From: Hemerocallis citrina
Taxonomy: Eukaryota > Streptophyta > Magnoliopsida > Asparagales > Asphodelaceae
Direction: 5' to 3'
Length of the DNA stretch: 64,000 nt
Assembly (NCBI GenBank): GCA_017893485.1
Contig: CM030360.1
Span: 15,795,971 to 15,859,970, forward strand
Position 1 is the first letter of the stretch; each line of letters begins with the position of its first letter. The notes beneath the pieces were generated by a model. The model saw only the letters and a list, made by a program, of their open reading frames with translations. It did not search any database and had not been told where the DNA came from. Below, piece by piece: positions 1 to 11,087 of the stretch. Both the position numbers and the translations under genes were made by a program.

Positions 1-389
1 GTCTCCTCCATCAGCTTCTTGTTCTTCTTGTTCACCAATTGATCCACCGGTTTCCGGTCGCACTTGAGCGCGACTCTGACGACCCCAGAAGCCATTTCTT
101 TGATGAGGGTCGTAGTGGGCATTGCCAGCTCGATGAGCAGTATAGGTTTAGAAGGACTCAGCTGGAACTCAATGTGCACGTTGCCCCTCCTATGGCCGAA
201 TAGAGTGCCGGTCACAACTGAGCTTGACCGGTTGTTTCCGGTCACTGCCGATGAAAGTAGAGATTTGAATTTTGTGGGTATAGAATGAGAATCCTTGTTC
301 TGAATTGGATTCTTCTTCTTTTTAACAATGAAAATTTGTTCTTGGTTTTCTGCATCTAGGGTTGCATGGCATTTGAAGTGGAGTTTCAT
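1..389 (-). CDS. MIZU-KUSSEI1-like (DUF617) protein, N-terminal part, cut by window edge
   Basis: The minus strand is open from an ATG at 389-387 to the window edge, 129 codons with no stop. After about 45 variable, Lys/Asn-rich residues comes a block typical of the plant MIZ1/DUF617 family: VTGTLFGHRRG, then HIEFQL, LLIELAMPT and KEMASG, followed by VRVAL and a Lys-rich stretch. In this family Arabidopsis MIZ1 is needed for root hydrotropism; most paralogues are uncharacterised, so the role of this copy is inferred only by family. The C-terminal half lies outside the window. The start was chosen because it is the first ATG downstream of a TATA box and a short leader, and the frame stays open throughout. 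No transposon interrupts the visible coding part. It is the only convincing host gene here. Confidence 0.85.
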   Translation of the reverse strand, partial: MKLHFKCHATLDAENQEQIFIVKKKKNPIQNKDSHSIPTKFKSLLSSAVTGNNRSSSVVTGTLFGHRRGNVHIEFQLSPSKPILLIELAMPTTTLIKEMASGVVRVALKCDRKPVDQLVNKKNKKLMEE

Positions 390-480
390 TGTTATCACTA
401 CTTGAGATAGGAAAAAGATTGAGAAAAGGAGATAATAAGCTCTGCGAGATTTTGTGGTTCTTTATTGTTAGGGTTTCGCC

Positions 481-490
481 TCTTTATATA
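481..490 (-). promoter_or_regulatory. TATA box of the MIZ1-like gene
   Basis: On the minus strand TATATAAAGA lies about 92 bp upstream of the ATG at 389, a normal distance for a plant promoter with a short leader. The leader between them is CT-rich. A T-tract and then a MULE terminus at 527 lie directly upstream, so the proximal promoter is only about 37 bp long before transposon sequence begins. Confidence 0.6.
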
Positions 491-526
491 CTGGTTCGAT
501 GTACTTAATTTTTTTTTTTTCCTTAA

Positions 527-1744
527 GGGCAAAAGCCAAAATACCCCAAACGTTTGGCCCGATTACAAAATGTCCATACAACGTTTGAAAAAGTACAATA
601 AACCCATTATTCCGTTAACTTAATCCTTTCCGTTAAGTTATAATTATTAAATTACCTTTTTACTCTTATCTTTTCATATTCAATCTCTTTCTTCCCTTTC
701 TTCATTTCTTTTTTCTTCCTTAATTTTTTCTTGTTCTTCCCTTTATTCCTTGAAGGGAATATATCTTATCATTTTTGCAATTCATATTTCTATCCAGAAT
801 TGGAAGTAGCTCTCGTCAAAATTTGATCTTAGAAGCCATCCTATTCAATTTATGGTTTATTCAGACTATGGAGGATTTCTCCTACTAACCCTTATGCTGG
901 ATATTCTTGGGAACATATTTGCTTCACTCTTTGTTAGGTGCTTTGTTTGGAAGGAAACCACAGGAATTTCAATACAAGGGAACGTCTTCCTCATGATACT
1001 TCATTCTTTTCTCTTCCTCGATCATTTTGGAGATAGAAACTGACCAAGTTATCTCTTGTAGCCAGGGAAAAGATGAACGAAATGTTGTCCTGCATCGTTA
1101 TACTACTCATTTAATCAGCAATTGTGAATGCAAGGTATGTGGGGGAGAAAAAAAACAAACGAATGAAGGTGAGCATTAAACTTCTTTTGTACCATAATTT
1201 TTTAATATCGCTATTATTTGAATAGATTTCGAGCAGTTTATATCACTACATTTGCTTTTGGAACAAAATGAACTGGACTTAGCATCTTCTCAGATGTATA
1301 CATACAGTCATACTGAGAAGTTCTTGATAATTGTCATTCTCTTAAATCCTTATATAATTAATCTTTCAACAACTAGGCGCTTAAGCCAGAGAAGAAGTAA
1401 CAACTTAATCATCCTAATGAATAAGTTTGCATTATTCTATTTTGATCTCAACCTGCCTCATAAATAAACAAGACTGATTTATCTTCTACATGGACCAGAA
1501 TATGTCTGTGAATCATGCCTGAAGCTTATAAAGATGGAGGAGAAAGACTCAAGTGAGTTAAAGCCTTTCTGACCTGAGCTTGCAATTAACCACTTAAAGG
1601 ATAAGGGTTAAAAAGTAATTTAATAATTATAACTTAACGGAAATGGTTAAGTTAACGGAAGAATGAGTTTATTGTATTTTTTCAAACGTTGTATGGGCAT
1701 TTTGTACTCGGGCCAAACGTTGGGGGGTACTTTGGCTTTTGCCC
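527..1744. mobile_element. non-autonomous Mutator-like element (MULE) with about 128-bp terminal inverted repeats
   Basis: The left end (527-654) and the reverse complement of the right end (about 1617-1744) match over about 128 bp with roughly 10 differences; both start GGGCAAAAGCCAAA. The flanking 9-mers TTTCCTTAA (518-526) and TTTCCTTAT (1745-1753) agree at 8 of 9 positions, as expected for a 9-bp MULE duplication. Long terminal inverted repeats plus a 9-bp duplication are the Mutator hallmark. The roughly 960-bp interior has no transposase. It has a 63-codon reading frame (852-1043) and other short frames that I do not recognise, so gene capture (Pack-MULE) is possible but unproven. The element sits in the proximal promoter of the MIZ1-like gene. 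Confidence 0.8.
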
Positions 1745-2255
1745 TTTCCTTATGTTCGACGTCCACGTAGGCCGGCTGTGGTCTGAGAACCACTAGTCCG
1801 GCCTACCCTAAATATTTAACAAGGGTAATGATCTAATGCAAATACTAATTTATTCATGAATCTCAACTAATCAGCAGAAGTAAAAAATTAGCCGTTCACT
1901 AAATAAATTATAATTTTAGGGAGGTGCCTATAACAGTTGACAAATTAAACAAAAAATTGCTGACATTATGAAGAAGAAGGAAAAAGATTTGAAAATCAAA
2001 TCCAGAACAGAGGATAAGGGGAGGTGGATGGCTGCAAGGATAGAGAAGAAAGAAATAATATACTTTATGAATTCTCCAACTTCAAATATCTCCATCGTTA
2101 TACACGGGTTATTTCGTATAAAAGAATATACGAAGTGACTGAATACCGTTAGGTTTTACGATCTTCAGGATCTCGAAGATAAAATTAAAGTAGGGAAGGT
2201 TCCACCTTAGTTTGTACAACATATATAATCTCAACAATTAACGAAATAAAAAAAA
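1745..2255. other. non-coding flank between MULE and element G
   Basis: A+T-rich sequence with no convincing coding region. At about 1766-1806 there is a GC-rich inverted repeat (GTAGGCCGG pairing with CCGGCCTAC). It may be the distal promoter of the MIZ1-like gene displaced by the MULE. Nothing else is recognisable. Confidence 0.5.
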
Positions 2256-4002
2256 ATAATTGTCACGCCCCGCTTCTCAGAATACGGGAACACAGGCACG
2301 TAATTGAGGCTCAGTGAATGATGCAAATATATCATTTATAAGCTGTATAGTTAACTCAACAACAAGATAACAATATCAACCACGCAAGCATGACCAACAA
2401 CTGGAGAAAAAATATAGTTACGGGCCAAACACGTCCGGATTACAACAAAGAGTACATGAATAAAACAAGAACTAAAGTAGCATGAAAATAAATAAGACTA
2501 AAATCTGTGCTCAGCAACACCTTCGGGTAATTCTTTATCTGGGCCTGCAAGCATATTATTACAAACAGCAGAAATAAAGAGGTACCCGTTAACGCAAGTC
2601 ACGGGCCGCAAGTGGTACAAGTTAATGTCACGGGCCGCAAGTGGTACAAGTTAATGGGACAATTATAAAATGAAACAAAAGCAGGAAAAGAGTAAGGAAT
2701 CAAGAATCATGTAAATAGGAGATATACAACATGCAAACAGAATTAGGAACAAGTGACATACATGTAAACTAGTAAACAAATCAATAGGAACATGTACATG
2801 TAAACGAGTAAGCAAGTAACGAGTCAACATGAACGCGTAACATGTAAACAAGTAAGCAAGTCATCATGAACATGTAACATATAATTGGATTATGCAAGTG
2901 TACATCTTAATGTCATGTCTTTTATTAACCTAAGTAGGTAGCACTTCATGCGTCCCATACCACATGGTTGCTGCTCGCAATCAAGTGAACGTTTAGACTA
3001 GTGGTGGATTCTATACGTCACGTACTCGGAAAATTATGTCAATAGTATCTTGTGTCGAGATACGTGTAATGTGGAACATGTAGTGTGAACCTGTAACGTG
3101 ATCATTTAAACCTGTAATTTTACAAACTTGCAACTTGTAACTTGCAACTTGCATCGGAAAATCACGAGCTCCCGTCCGAGTACACTCTTCTATATTGCCC
3201 ACTACTAAATCTTTTTCCTTATACCCCAACTTGTTATCTTTTATTTTAATCAAACATGAACAATAACTATATGCAACAACAAGGACGGTAACATGACAGG
3301 ATCGAGTATCAAATACTAATGCAGTACAGAAAAACAATTTTCAGGGTCTATAAAACATGTTGATGTGATCAATAGCATGTGTAGACTTAATCAAGAATAA
3401 AAGATATTATAACAACATGCAAACTAGTAACAAGATAAGCCATACATGCATAACATCCTATATAGTTCTATGAGTATATATATGTGTATCGTGTTCATGC
3501 AATGCATATGACAACAAAGTATTCGCGATTATGTACGAATACGGGATCGACGGATTATGTATAATACGAATAGAGTTAAGGAATATACTTGCTGTATTAT
3601 GCAAAGAAGCTTGTACTAGAACAAACGAGTTGTATAAGGAGATACTTGCCTGTTAGTCGACGACGATGATATTGAACAAGAATAATGAGATCAGAATTCC
3701 GGGCAGTGATGCACGTGCAAGATATGTAGCATCCATGCCAAAACAGTAATAGCAACTCCACTTCTCCATACAAAATACCACACTGGATCGGATCCTCCTT
3801 ACAAACACCCAACAGCAACAAAAGCAAACTCTAAAACAGCAATAACTCCTTCACAATCCATCTACCCCACAAACACCAAATACCACAACACCCAACAGCA
3901 ACTCAAAAATCTCCAAATCCCGTTCTTTTCTTCACCTTCTTCAACACACAACGAGAGAGAGAGCGCGGGAAAGGAACTGTGATTGGCAACGGGGGTGAAG
4001 GC

Positions 4003-4614
4003 TCAGGCAGCGGCGCGCTCAAGGAGAGGCGACGCGCAGGGAGGCTCGCAACGGCGAAGCTGTGGTCGAGGGAGACAATCGGTGGCCGGAGGTCGCAGGT
4101 GGAGGCGATGAGAGCTCGGGGATGACTGGCAGAGGGCTCGACTGTGGCGGCATCGAGGTTGGAGCAAGGTGCAGTCGCGGCACGATGGCGGGAGATCGAC
4201 GGGGTTGTTGGCCTCGGTGGGTTTCAGGGCTGCAAAGGCAATAGGAGACGCGCGGGGATGACAGAGGAGGTGGGCAAAGCTTTGGGACGATGGGGGCGCG
4301 ACTGGATGTTGCGGTGCTGGTGGTGAGGCGGCGACGGGGAGAGGCAGGAGCAGTCGAATGTCTTCGATGGGTTGAAGCGGCACAGGGAATGGGTGATGAG
4401 CGGGGCTCGAGGTTGAAGACGGAGAGCAGCGGTGCAAGCATGAAGCGCTCGCGAGGCAGAAGACGAGGCGATCTGGCGACGCTTCGACGAGGTGAGTGGC
4501 GGTGCAAGCTGCTTGGAGGTTGAAGACGGTGGAGGAGGAAGGGGTTACGAGGAAGAAGACGAGTGGCGAGGGGTAGACGAGTGGAGGTAGAGCTCGACTA
4601 GGTGGAGTTGGCAA
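4003..4614 (-). CDS. Pro/Ser-rich leader ORF inside the G LTR (doubtful gene)
   Basis: A 203-codon frame on the sense strand of element G, downstream of the TATA-like site at 4831-4839. The other LTR has a homologous 229-codon frame at 9491-10180. Both begin MPTPPSRALPPLVYPSPL, and a length difference within the frame is close to a multiple of three. The composition is simple (Pro, Ser, Arg, His), overlapping frames are also open because the region is GC-rich, and the C-termini diverge by frameshift. I know no matching domain. It is more likely a GC-rich leader with chance frames than a protein gene. Confidence 0.2.
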   Translation of the reverse strand: MPTPPSRALPPLVYPSPLVFFLVTPSSSTVFNLQAACTATHLVEASPDRLVFCLASASCLHRCSPSSTSSPAHHPFPVPLQPIEDIRLLLPLPVAASPPAPQHPVAPPSSQSFAHLLCHPRASPIAFAALKPTEANNPVDLPPSCRDCTLLQPRCRHSRALCQSSPSSHRLHLRPPATDCLPRPQLRRCEPPCASPLLERAAA

Positions 4615-4830
4615 TGGCAGATGGACACTGGGTTCTTCGGCAATGGTGGGTGGAGGGTTCGAGCGATGGGGAAGAGTTGACGACGGTGGAGTGGTCGAGT
4701 GGAAGGGGATGGGAGGAGGATGGTGACGAGAGTGGGGGTTGTCTGGGTTCTCAGCTTAGGTTTTGGAGACAGAGGAGGGGGGAGAGAGAATGCGAGAGAG
4801 AGAGACAGAAACAGGAGGGAGAGAAAGGAA

Positions 4831-4839
4831 GTTTATATA
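4831..4839 (-). promoter_or_regulatory. TATA-like box in the G LTR, just downstream of the Helitron insertion
   Basis: TATATAAAC on the minus strand precedes a CT-rich stretch and the leader reading frame. The Helitron boundary at 4843 is only 3 bp upstream of it, so the insertion separates this promoter from its native upstream sequence in this LTR. Confidence 0.4.
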
Positions 4840-4842
4840 AAA

Positions 4843-5425
4843 TCTATGTAATAAATTACAAAGAAAGCTATCAAGTGGCTCTCATTCATTCTCCCCTAAA
4901 ACCAATGGCCTAGATTGATTCTCACAAAACATATTTTCCCACCCAAAATTTTAAACCCAGAAATTAAAATTTCCCCCCCAAAACTAAAAAACACATTACT
5001 TTATTACTATATCTTTCCTCTCCTTTCACTTTTTCATATTTCTCTCTTTCTCTCTTTCCCTCTCTTTCCCATTCTTTCTTTATTTACTTAGAAATTTAGA
5101 TTTTAAGATTTCAGGTTTGTAAAATTTTCAGAATTTTTTTGCTTTTTTTATTGCACATGTTATATTGAAAATAGCAAATATCTCTTCAATAGTTAAATTT
5201 TATCATTTTCCACACTTAAAGTTCTAAGAAGTTTGATTTTACACCCTCATTTATAATTATTTTTCGACATATACTAATAGAAACATGGATTTTTATTTAC
5301 AACTAATTATTATCATACTATTCAAACTTTAACTACATAATTGTTGTTTTGCTGTTTACAGAGCTTTTCGTGTGTTGTATCGTTCCGAAGACGTGCCGTA
5401 GGCACGTGCCCACGGGCAAATCTAG
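4843..5425 (+). mobile_element. non-autonomous Helitron (583 bp)
   Basis: The insert begins TCTATG and ends CTAG. A perfect 7-bp stem hairpin (ACGTGCC-GTA-GGCACGT, 5391-5407) lies 14 bp before CTAG. It is inserted precisely between A (4842) and T (5426) with no target duplication. These are the structural hallmarks of Helitrons: 5'-TC, 3'-CTRR, subterminal hairpin, A/T target. The homologous place in the other LTR of G (A10407/T10408) is uninterrupted, giving an empty site inside the same window. No Rep/helicase is encoded, so it depends on an autonomous helper. Confidence 0.87.
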
Positions 5426-6140
5426 TAATATAATAAATAATAAGATAGTGGGGTGAGAGAGAGGGGTAGTTACGAAGTGATGGAAAGTGTGCATCTGCAA
5501 AGTGGGGAGTTGGAGTACGGGAAAGAAAAGTGGGGGTACGGGAATTGAAAAGTGGGGATACATGAATAAATTGTATACGGGTAGGTGTAGAATTAATCTG
5601 CACAATTATATGGGTTCTGGGTTATTGGATTTGGGCTTTAATAATGGGTCAAGGAGATCCAATAGGCTTTAATAGATGGGCTTAAGGTAAAATAAAATAA
5701 TAATAGTATTATTGGCTGGGTTGGACTTCAAAATATTTAATTAAACCAATTAGGGTATTGGGCTAAATTTTTGAGCTTAGCTTAAATAAAGAAATAATAA
5801 AATCAAAGTATGGAATTGGGCTTATAATAACAATTGGGCTCAGATTAACAAATAAATAAAATTAAAATACAAAATTGGGCTTTTAACATAGTTAAACAAT
5901 TGGGCTTTGAACTAAATATTAAACAATTGAATAATTTGTATATTGGACTCATAAAATAGTTTGAATAATAATATAATCAATTAGGAGGAAATAGTTACAA
6001 AATACTAATGATTTAAAATACAGAAAAATACTTGAAAATTACGCATTAATGAAAACAGGGGTTACAAATCCTACCCACCTTACAATAAAAATTTCGTCTT
6101 CGAAATTTGCGTAGGCGATATATAGGATGGAGCAAGTGTA

Positions 6141-6440
6141 ACAACCAAGAGATTAAGAAACAATAAACAAGGAAGAGGTAGTGACACCGGGATCAAGTAA
6201 GACATAAGCAGGGGAAGAGTGAATTAAGACAATGCTTAAGGTTGAGTCCAAGAATATAATTGAAAATGTGCATGTAAAGAAGGTATGCAGAGATAAGTGA
6301 TGCAAGGAAAAGTCAGGAGGATAACAAAATAACAACTGCAACATACCTGCAACAATATCTTCAGCTGTCTCTGCTTCTTCTGCGATCAAGTTGTAGGTCT
6401 GGCCTCTCTCAGGAGCTGCGGCCCTCTGACCATAGACTCA
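6141..6440 (-). pseudogene. gag C-terminus and protease stub of element G
   Basis: Downstream of gag the minus strand continues, after a frame change, into the usual gag/protease linker of plant Ty3/gypsy elements (EEAETAEDIVAG). It ends in a protease active-site-like string (VLLDPGVTTSS, around 6180-6220; compare the family pattern D-P/S/T-G-A-T-H-S). Translation then stops and the rest of pol is missing. A purine-rich tract and the 3' LTR follow within about 120 bp. The structure shows one large deletion that removed everything from mid-protease to the integrase end. Confidence 0.6.
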
Positions 6441-7463
6441 CTACTGCAGTGGTCCTCGAACTGGTGCTCTCTGCTGGATCGGTCCTCCGATGACTGGAGC
6501 AATTCTCGCCTGTGGATATTCCCGGAGTACATGGTCATGAGATCCACAAGCAAAACATTGGCGATTCGCCAACCTGCAGTTTTTACGTATGTGACCGGTC
6601 TTCTGGCAGTAGTCACAAACTACATCTCTTCTCGGGGCAGAAGGTGGATAGGGCATTGGCTTTGCAGTAGGAGCTGGGGCTGGCCTCCGAATTGGCCCAC
6701 CAGTAGGCCTAGCAACAGTAGCAAGGTGCTGAACAACCCGCAGAGTAGCATTCCTCCTCTTGCGGCTGTGTTCCTGGACCCTAGCTGCCTCAATAACATC
6801 GGCATAGGTGTGGAGTCGGAGGGCAACCAGATGGTCCTGGATATCATAGTCTAGCCCCATCAGAAATCTTCGGACTCTGTCTTCTTCGTTAACCACCAAG
6901 GCTGTGGCGAAACGGCTGAGTCTGGTGAACTCCATGGCATACTCGTCCATAGACCGAGTTCCCTGCGTCAGTGAAGTGAACTGTCGTTCCATCTCGATCC
7001 TGGAGACGTTCGGGAAGAACTTCATTAGGAAGCTCTCCGTGAAGGTTGCCCAAATGATAGGCCTGACCAGTCTCTCAACTTCAGCTCTTCACCAGATGTG
7101 GGCGATATCCATCAGCTGGATGCTAACAACATCCACTCGGTCCACATCAGCAATTCTCGCTGCTTGAAGCAATTGTTCCATCCGGATATGCCATTGTTCT
7201 GCTTCCAATGGCAATTCAGTGACGATGAATTTGTCCAGATGCAACTTCATAAAATCTACGACAGTGCCGGGTCTAGGAGGAAGTGTCCCACGCACAGGTC
7301 CAGCGGCATTCCGGTTGGCGATGTCCAATGCAGCCCTAATAAGTTCGTTGTATTCTTGCTGCATCTGCATCATCTGCTGTAGTGCCTGGATGACAGCTGC
7401 ACTCTCTAGCAGCTCATTTCGGGGACGAGATGAGAAAGCACCTTTACGAGCCATAGTCTGCAC
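6441..7463 (-). pseudogene. gag: gag of element G (one in-frame stop)
   Basis: One frame runs from an ATG at 7463 to 6441 (about 340 codons), broken by a TGA at 7091-7089. The N-terminal part (MARKGAFSSRPR...) has a Gln/Met-rich helical stretch. The middle matches retrotransposon gag/capsid patterns (residues about 145-220: FFPNVSRIEMERQF, then MDEYAMEFTRLSRFA). Near the C-terminus is a CCHC zinc knuckle, C-D-Y-C-(x4)-H-(x4)-C, and a second degenerate one (CFACGSHDHV then REYP, where the last Cys is Tyr). It would form the particle shell and bind RNA. The stop codon makes this copy defective unless read through. The PBS lies 121 bp upstream. Confidence 0.8.
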
Positions 7464-7583
7464 AAAATCAAGTTGGTTAGTACCCAGATTATATGTTGGT
7501 TATTCATTATCCATGTGATTAACGTGGTGCTTATGTTGTTGAGTTAACCTGTCTAAACTCGAACATAATTAGAGTCTAACCTA

Positions 7584-7595
7584 GCTCTGATACCA
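7584..7595 (-). other. primer-binding site of element G (initiator Met tRNA type)
   Basis: TGGTATCAGAGC on the minus strand, 9 nt inside the 5' LTR boundary at 7605, is the standard plant retrotransposon PBS complementary to the 3' end of initiator Met tRNA. It proves the minus orientation of G. Confidence 0.85.
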
Positions 7596-7604
7596 CTAAA
7601 AACC

Positions 7605-10600
7605 TGTCATGTCCCGCTTCCCAGAATACGGGAACACAGACACGTAGCTGAGGTCCAGCGAATGATGCGAATACATTATTCATAAGCTGTATAGTTAACT
7701 CAACAACAAGATAACAATATCAACCACGCAAGCATGTAAAATCACAATAGGATAACAAAGTACAAGACACTGTACATGACATAATACATGACATAACTAA
7801 CAACTGGAAAAGAAACATAGTTACGGGTCAAATACGCCCGGATTACAACAAAGAGTACATGAATAAACAGGAACTAAAGTAACATGAAAATAAAGAAGAC
7901 TAAAATCTTTGCTCAGTAACACCTTTGGGTAACTCTCCATCCAAGCATGCAAGTATATTATTACAAAAAGAAAAACAAGGAGGTACCCGTTAATACAAGT
8001 CACGGACCGCAAATGGTACAAGCTAACGGGACAGGTATAAAAAAAACAAAACAAGAAGCAGGAAAAAGAGCAAGGAACCAAGAATCATATAATAGGACAA
8101 ATACAACATGCAAATAGGATCATGAATAAGACATCTTAGAATAAGTGGCATGCATGAAAACAAGTGAATAATTCAAATAGGAACATGAAACATGTAAACG
8201 AGTAAGCAAGTAAACGTGTCAACATGAACGCGTAATATGTAAACAAGTAAACAAGTCATCATGAACATGTAACATATAATTGGATCATGCAAGTGTACGT
8301 GTTAATGTTATGTCTTTTATTAACCTAACTTGGTAACACTTCATGCATCCCATACCACATGGTTGCTACATACAATCAGGTGAACGTTTAGACTAGTGGT
8401 AGATTCTATAGGTCACGTACTCGGAAAAAACATGTCAAGTATATCTTGTATCAAGATACGTGCAATGTGGAACATAGTGTAACTTGTAGCGTGAAACATG
8501 TAAACCTGTAATTTTGCAAACTTGCAACTTGCATCGGAAAACCACGAGCTCCCGTCCGAGTACGCTCTTCTATATTGCTCACTACTAAATCTTTCCCCTT
8601 ATACCCCGGCTTGTTATCTTTTTATTACAATCAAACATGAACAATAACTATATGCAACAACAAGGACGGGTAACATGACAGGATTGAGTATCAAGACTTA
8701 TACAATACAAAAAAACATATTTCATGGCCTGTAAAATATGTTGATGTGATCAATGGCATGAGAAACCTTAATCAAGAATAAAAGATATTATAACAACATG
8801 CAAACTAAAACATATCTCAGGGTTTATAAAATATGTTGTGACTATGATGTGACCAATGACATATGCAAACTTAATCAGGAATAAAAGATATTATAACAAA
8901 CTAGTAACAAGACAAGCCATTCATGCACAACATCCTGTATAGTTCTAAGAGTATATATGTGTGTATCGTATTCATACAATGCATATGACAACAAAATATT
9001 CGCGATCATGTACGAATACGTGATCGACAGATTATGTATAATACGAATAGAGTCAAGGAATATACTTGTAGTATTTTGTAAAGAAGCTTGTACTAGAACA
9101 AACGAGTTGTACAAGGGGATACTTGCCTGTTAGTCGACGACGATGATATTGAACAAGAATAACGGGATCAAAATTTCGGGCAGTGATGCACGTGCAAGAT
9201 ATGTGGCAGCCACGCCAAAACAGCAACAGCAACTCCACTTCTCCACACAAAATACCACGCTGGATCAGATCCTCCTTACAAATACCCAACATCAACAAAA
9301 GCAAACTCCAAAATAGCAACAACTCCTTCACAATCCCTCTACCCCACAAACACCAAACACCACAACACCCAATAGGAAATCAAAAATCTCCAAATCTCGT
9401 TCTTTCTTCACCTTCTTCGACACAGAGAGAGAGTGTGTGGGAAAAGAACTGTGATCAGCAATGGGGGTGAAGGCTCAGGCAGCAGCGTGCTCAGGGAGAG
9501 GCGACGCACAGGGAGGCTTGCGATGGTGAATCTGTGGTCGAGGGAGACAACTGGTGGCCGGAGGTCGCAGGTGGAGGTGACGGGAGCGACTGAGAGCTCG
9601 GGGATGACTGGTGGACGGCTTGACTGTGGCAGCATCGAGGTTGGAGTAGGGTGCAGTCACGGCATGACGGTGGGAGATCGACGGGGTTGTTGGCCTCGGT
9701 GGGTTTCGGGGCTGCGACGGCGGCAGGAGACGCGCGGGGATGACAAAGGAGGTGGGCGAAGCTTCGGGACGATGGGGCCACGACTGGATGTTGCAGTGCT
9801 GGTGGCGAGGCAGCGACGAGTCGACGAGGGATAGTTCGACTGTGGTTCGGAGGGAGGTCGAGGATGGAGCTTCGACAATGGTTGTCGACGAGGGGGCTCG
9901 ACGGGGAGAGGCAGGAGAAGTCGAAGGTCTTCGACGGTTGAAGCGGCACAAGGAATGGGTGATGAGCGGGGCTCAGGGTTGAAGACGGAGAGCAGCGGTG
10001 CGAGCGGGAAGCGCTCGCGAGGTGGAAGACGAGACAATCTGGCGATGCTTCGACGAGGTGAGTGGCGGTGCGAGTTGCTTGGAGGTTGAAGACGGCAGAG
10101 GAGGAAGGGGTTGCGAGGAAGAAGACAAGTGGCGAGGGGTAGACGAGTGGAGGCAGAGCTCGACTAGGTGGAGTTGGCAATGGCGGATGGGCACTGGGTT
10201 TTTCGGCAATGGTGGGAGAAGGGTTCGAGCGACGGGGAGGAGTTGACGACAGTGGAGTGGTCGAGTGGAAGGGGATGCGAGGAGGATGGTGACGAGGGCG
10301 GGGGTTGTCTGGGTTCTCTGCTTGTGTTTTTGGAGACAGAGGAGGGGGAAGAGAGAATGCGGGAGAGAGACAGAAACAGATAGGAGAGAAAGGGAGTTAA
10401 TATAAAATAATATAATAAATAATAAGATAGTGGGGTGAGAGAGAGGGGCAGTTACGAAGTGATGGGAAGTGTGCATCTGCAAAGTGGGGAGTTGGAATAC
10501 GGGACAGAAAAGTGGGGGGTTCGGGAATTGAAAAGTGGGGATACATGAATAAATTGTATACGGGTAGATATAGAATTAATCTGCACAAATATATAGGTTC

Positions 10601-11041
10601 TAGGTTATTGGATTTGGGCTTTAATAATGGGTCAAGGAGATCCAATAGGCTTTAATAGATGGGCTTAAGGTAAAATAAAATAATAATAGTATTATTGGCT
10701 GGGTTGAAAATATTTAATTAAATCAATTAGGGTATTGGGCTAAATTTTTGGGCTTAGATTAAATAAATAAATAATAAAATCAAAGTATAGAATTGGGCTT
10801 ATAATAACAATTGGGCTCAGATTAACAAATAATAAAATTAAAATACAAAATTGGGCTTTTAACATAGTTAAACAATTGGGCTTTGAACTAAATATTAAAC
10901 TATCGAATAATTTGTATATTGAACTCATAAAATAGTTTGAATAATAATATAATCAATTAGGAGGAAATAGTTACAAAATACTAATGATTTAAAATACAAA
11001 AAATACTTGAAAATTACGTATTAATGAAAACAGGGGTTACA
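7605..11041 (-). repeat. 5' LTR of element G (3437 bp)
   Basis: Homologous to 2261-6066 but without the Helitron: the empty A/T target is at 10407/10408. It has extra sequence near 7735-7800 and 9825-9905. It contains the homologous GC-rich leader with a 229-codon frame at 9491-10180 (minus). Confidence 0.85.
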
Positions 11042-11087
11042 ATAATTAAAAACTATATATATATAAAGAAAAAATAGTCAACAGCAA

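Larger units (their letters stand above)
2261..6066 (-). repeat. 3' LTR of element G (3806 bp, contains a Helitron)
   Basis: It is homologous end to end to 7605-11041, apart from a 583-bp Helitron (4843-5425) and smaller indels. A GC-rich stretch at about 3960-4830 lies downstream of a TATA-like site and reads Pro/Ser-rich open frames on the element's sense strand. The rest is A+T-rich. Just inside the element, a purine-rich tract on the minus strand (AAGGTGGGTAGGA, about 6069-6081) is the likely polypurine primer. Confidence 0.85.
2261..11041 (-). mobile_element. element G: gag-only Ty3/gypsy-type retrotransposon with giant LTRs
   Basis: Two long related repeats (2261-6066 and 7605-11041) both begin TGTCA(C/T)G(C/T)CCCGCTTC and end in GGGGTTACA. 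They flank a 1.54-kb interior. The 5-bp duplication ATAAT is present at 2256-2260 and 11042-11046. A PBS matching initiator Met tRNA (TGGTATCAGAGC) next to the inner edge of the right LTR fixes the orientation as minus. The interior encodes only gag plus the first residues of protease; RT, RNase H and integrase are absent, so the copy is non-autonomous. The LTRs differ at many positions and carry several indels, so the insertion is not recent. LTR length, PBS and gag zinc knuckle fit chromovirus (Tekay/Del-like) relatives; the exact lineage is an inference. Confidence 0.88.

Noticed and set aside
4003..10180. Long Pro/Ser/Arg-rich reading frames in the GC-rich part of the G LTRs as host genes
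   Set aside because: Several overlapping frames on both strands are open because of composition, they lie wholly inside LTRs, and no domain is visible.
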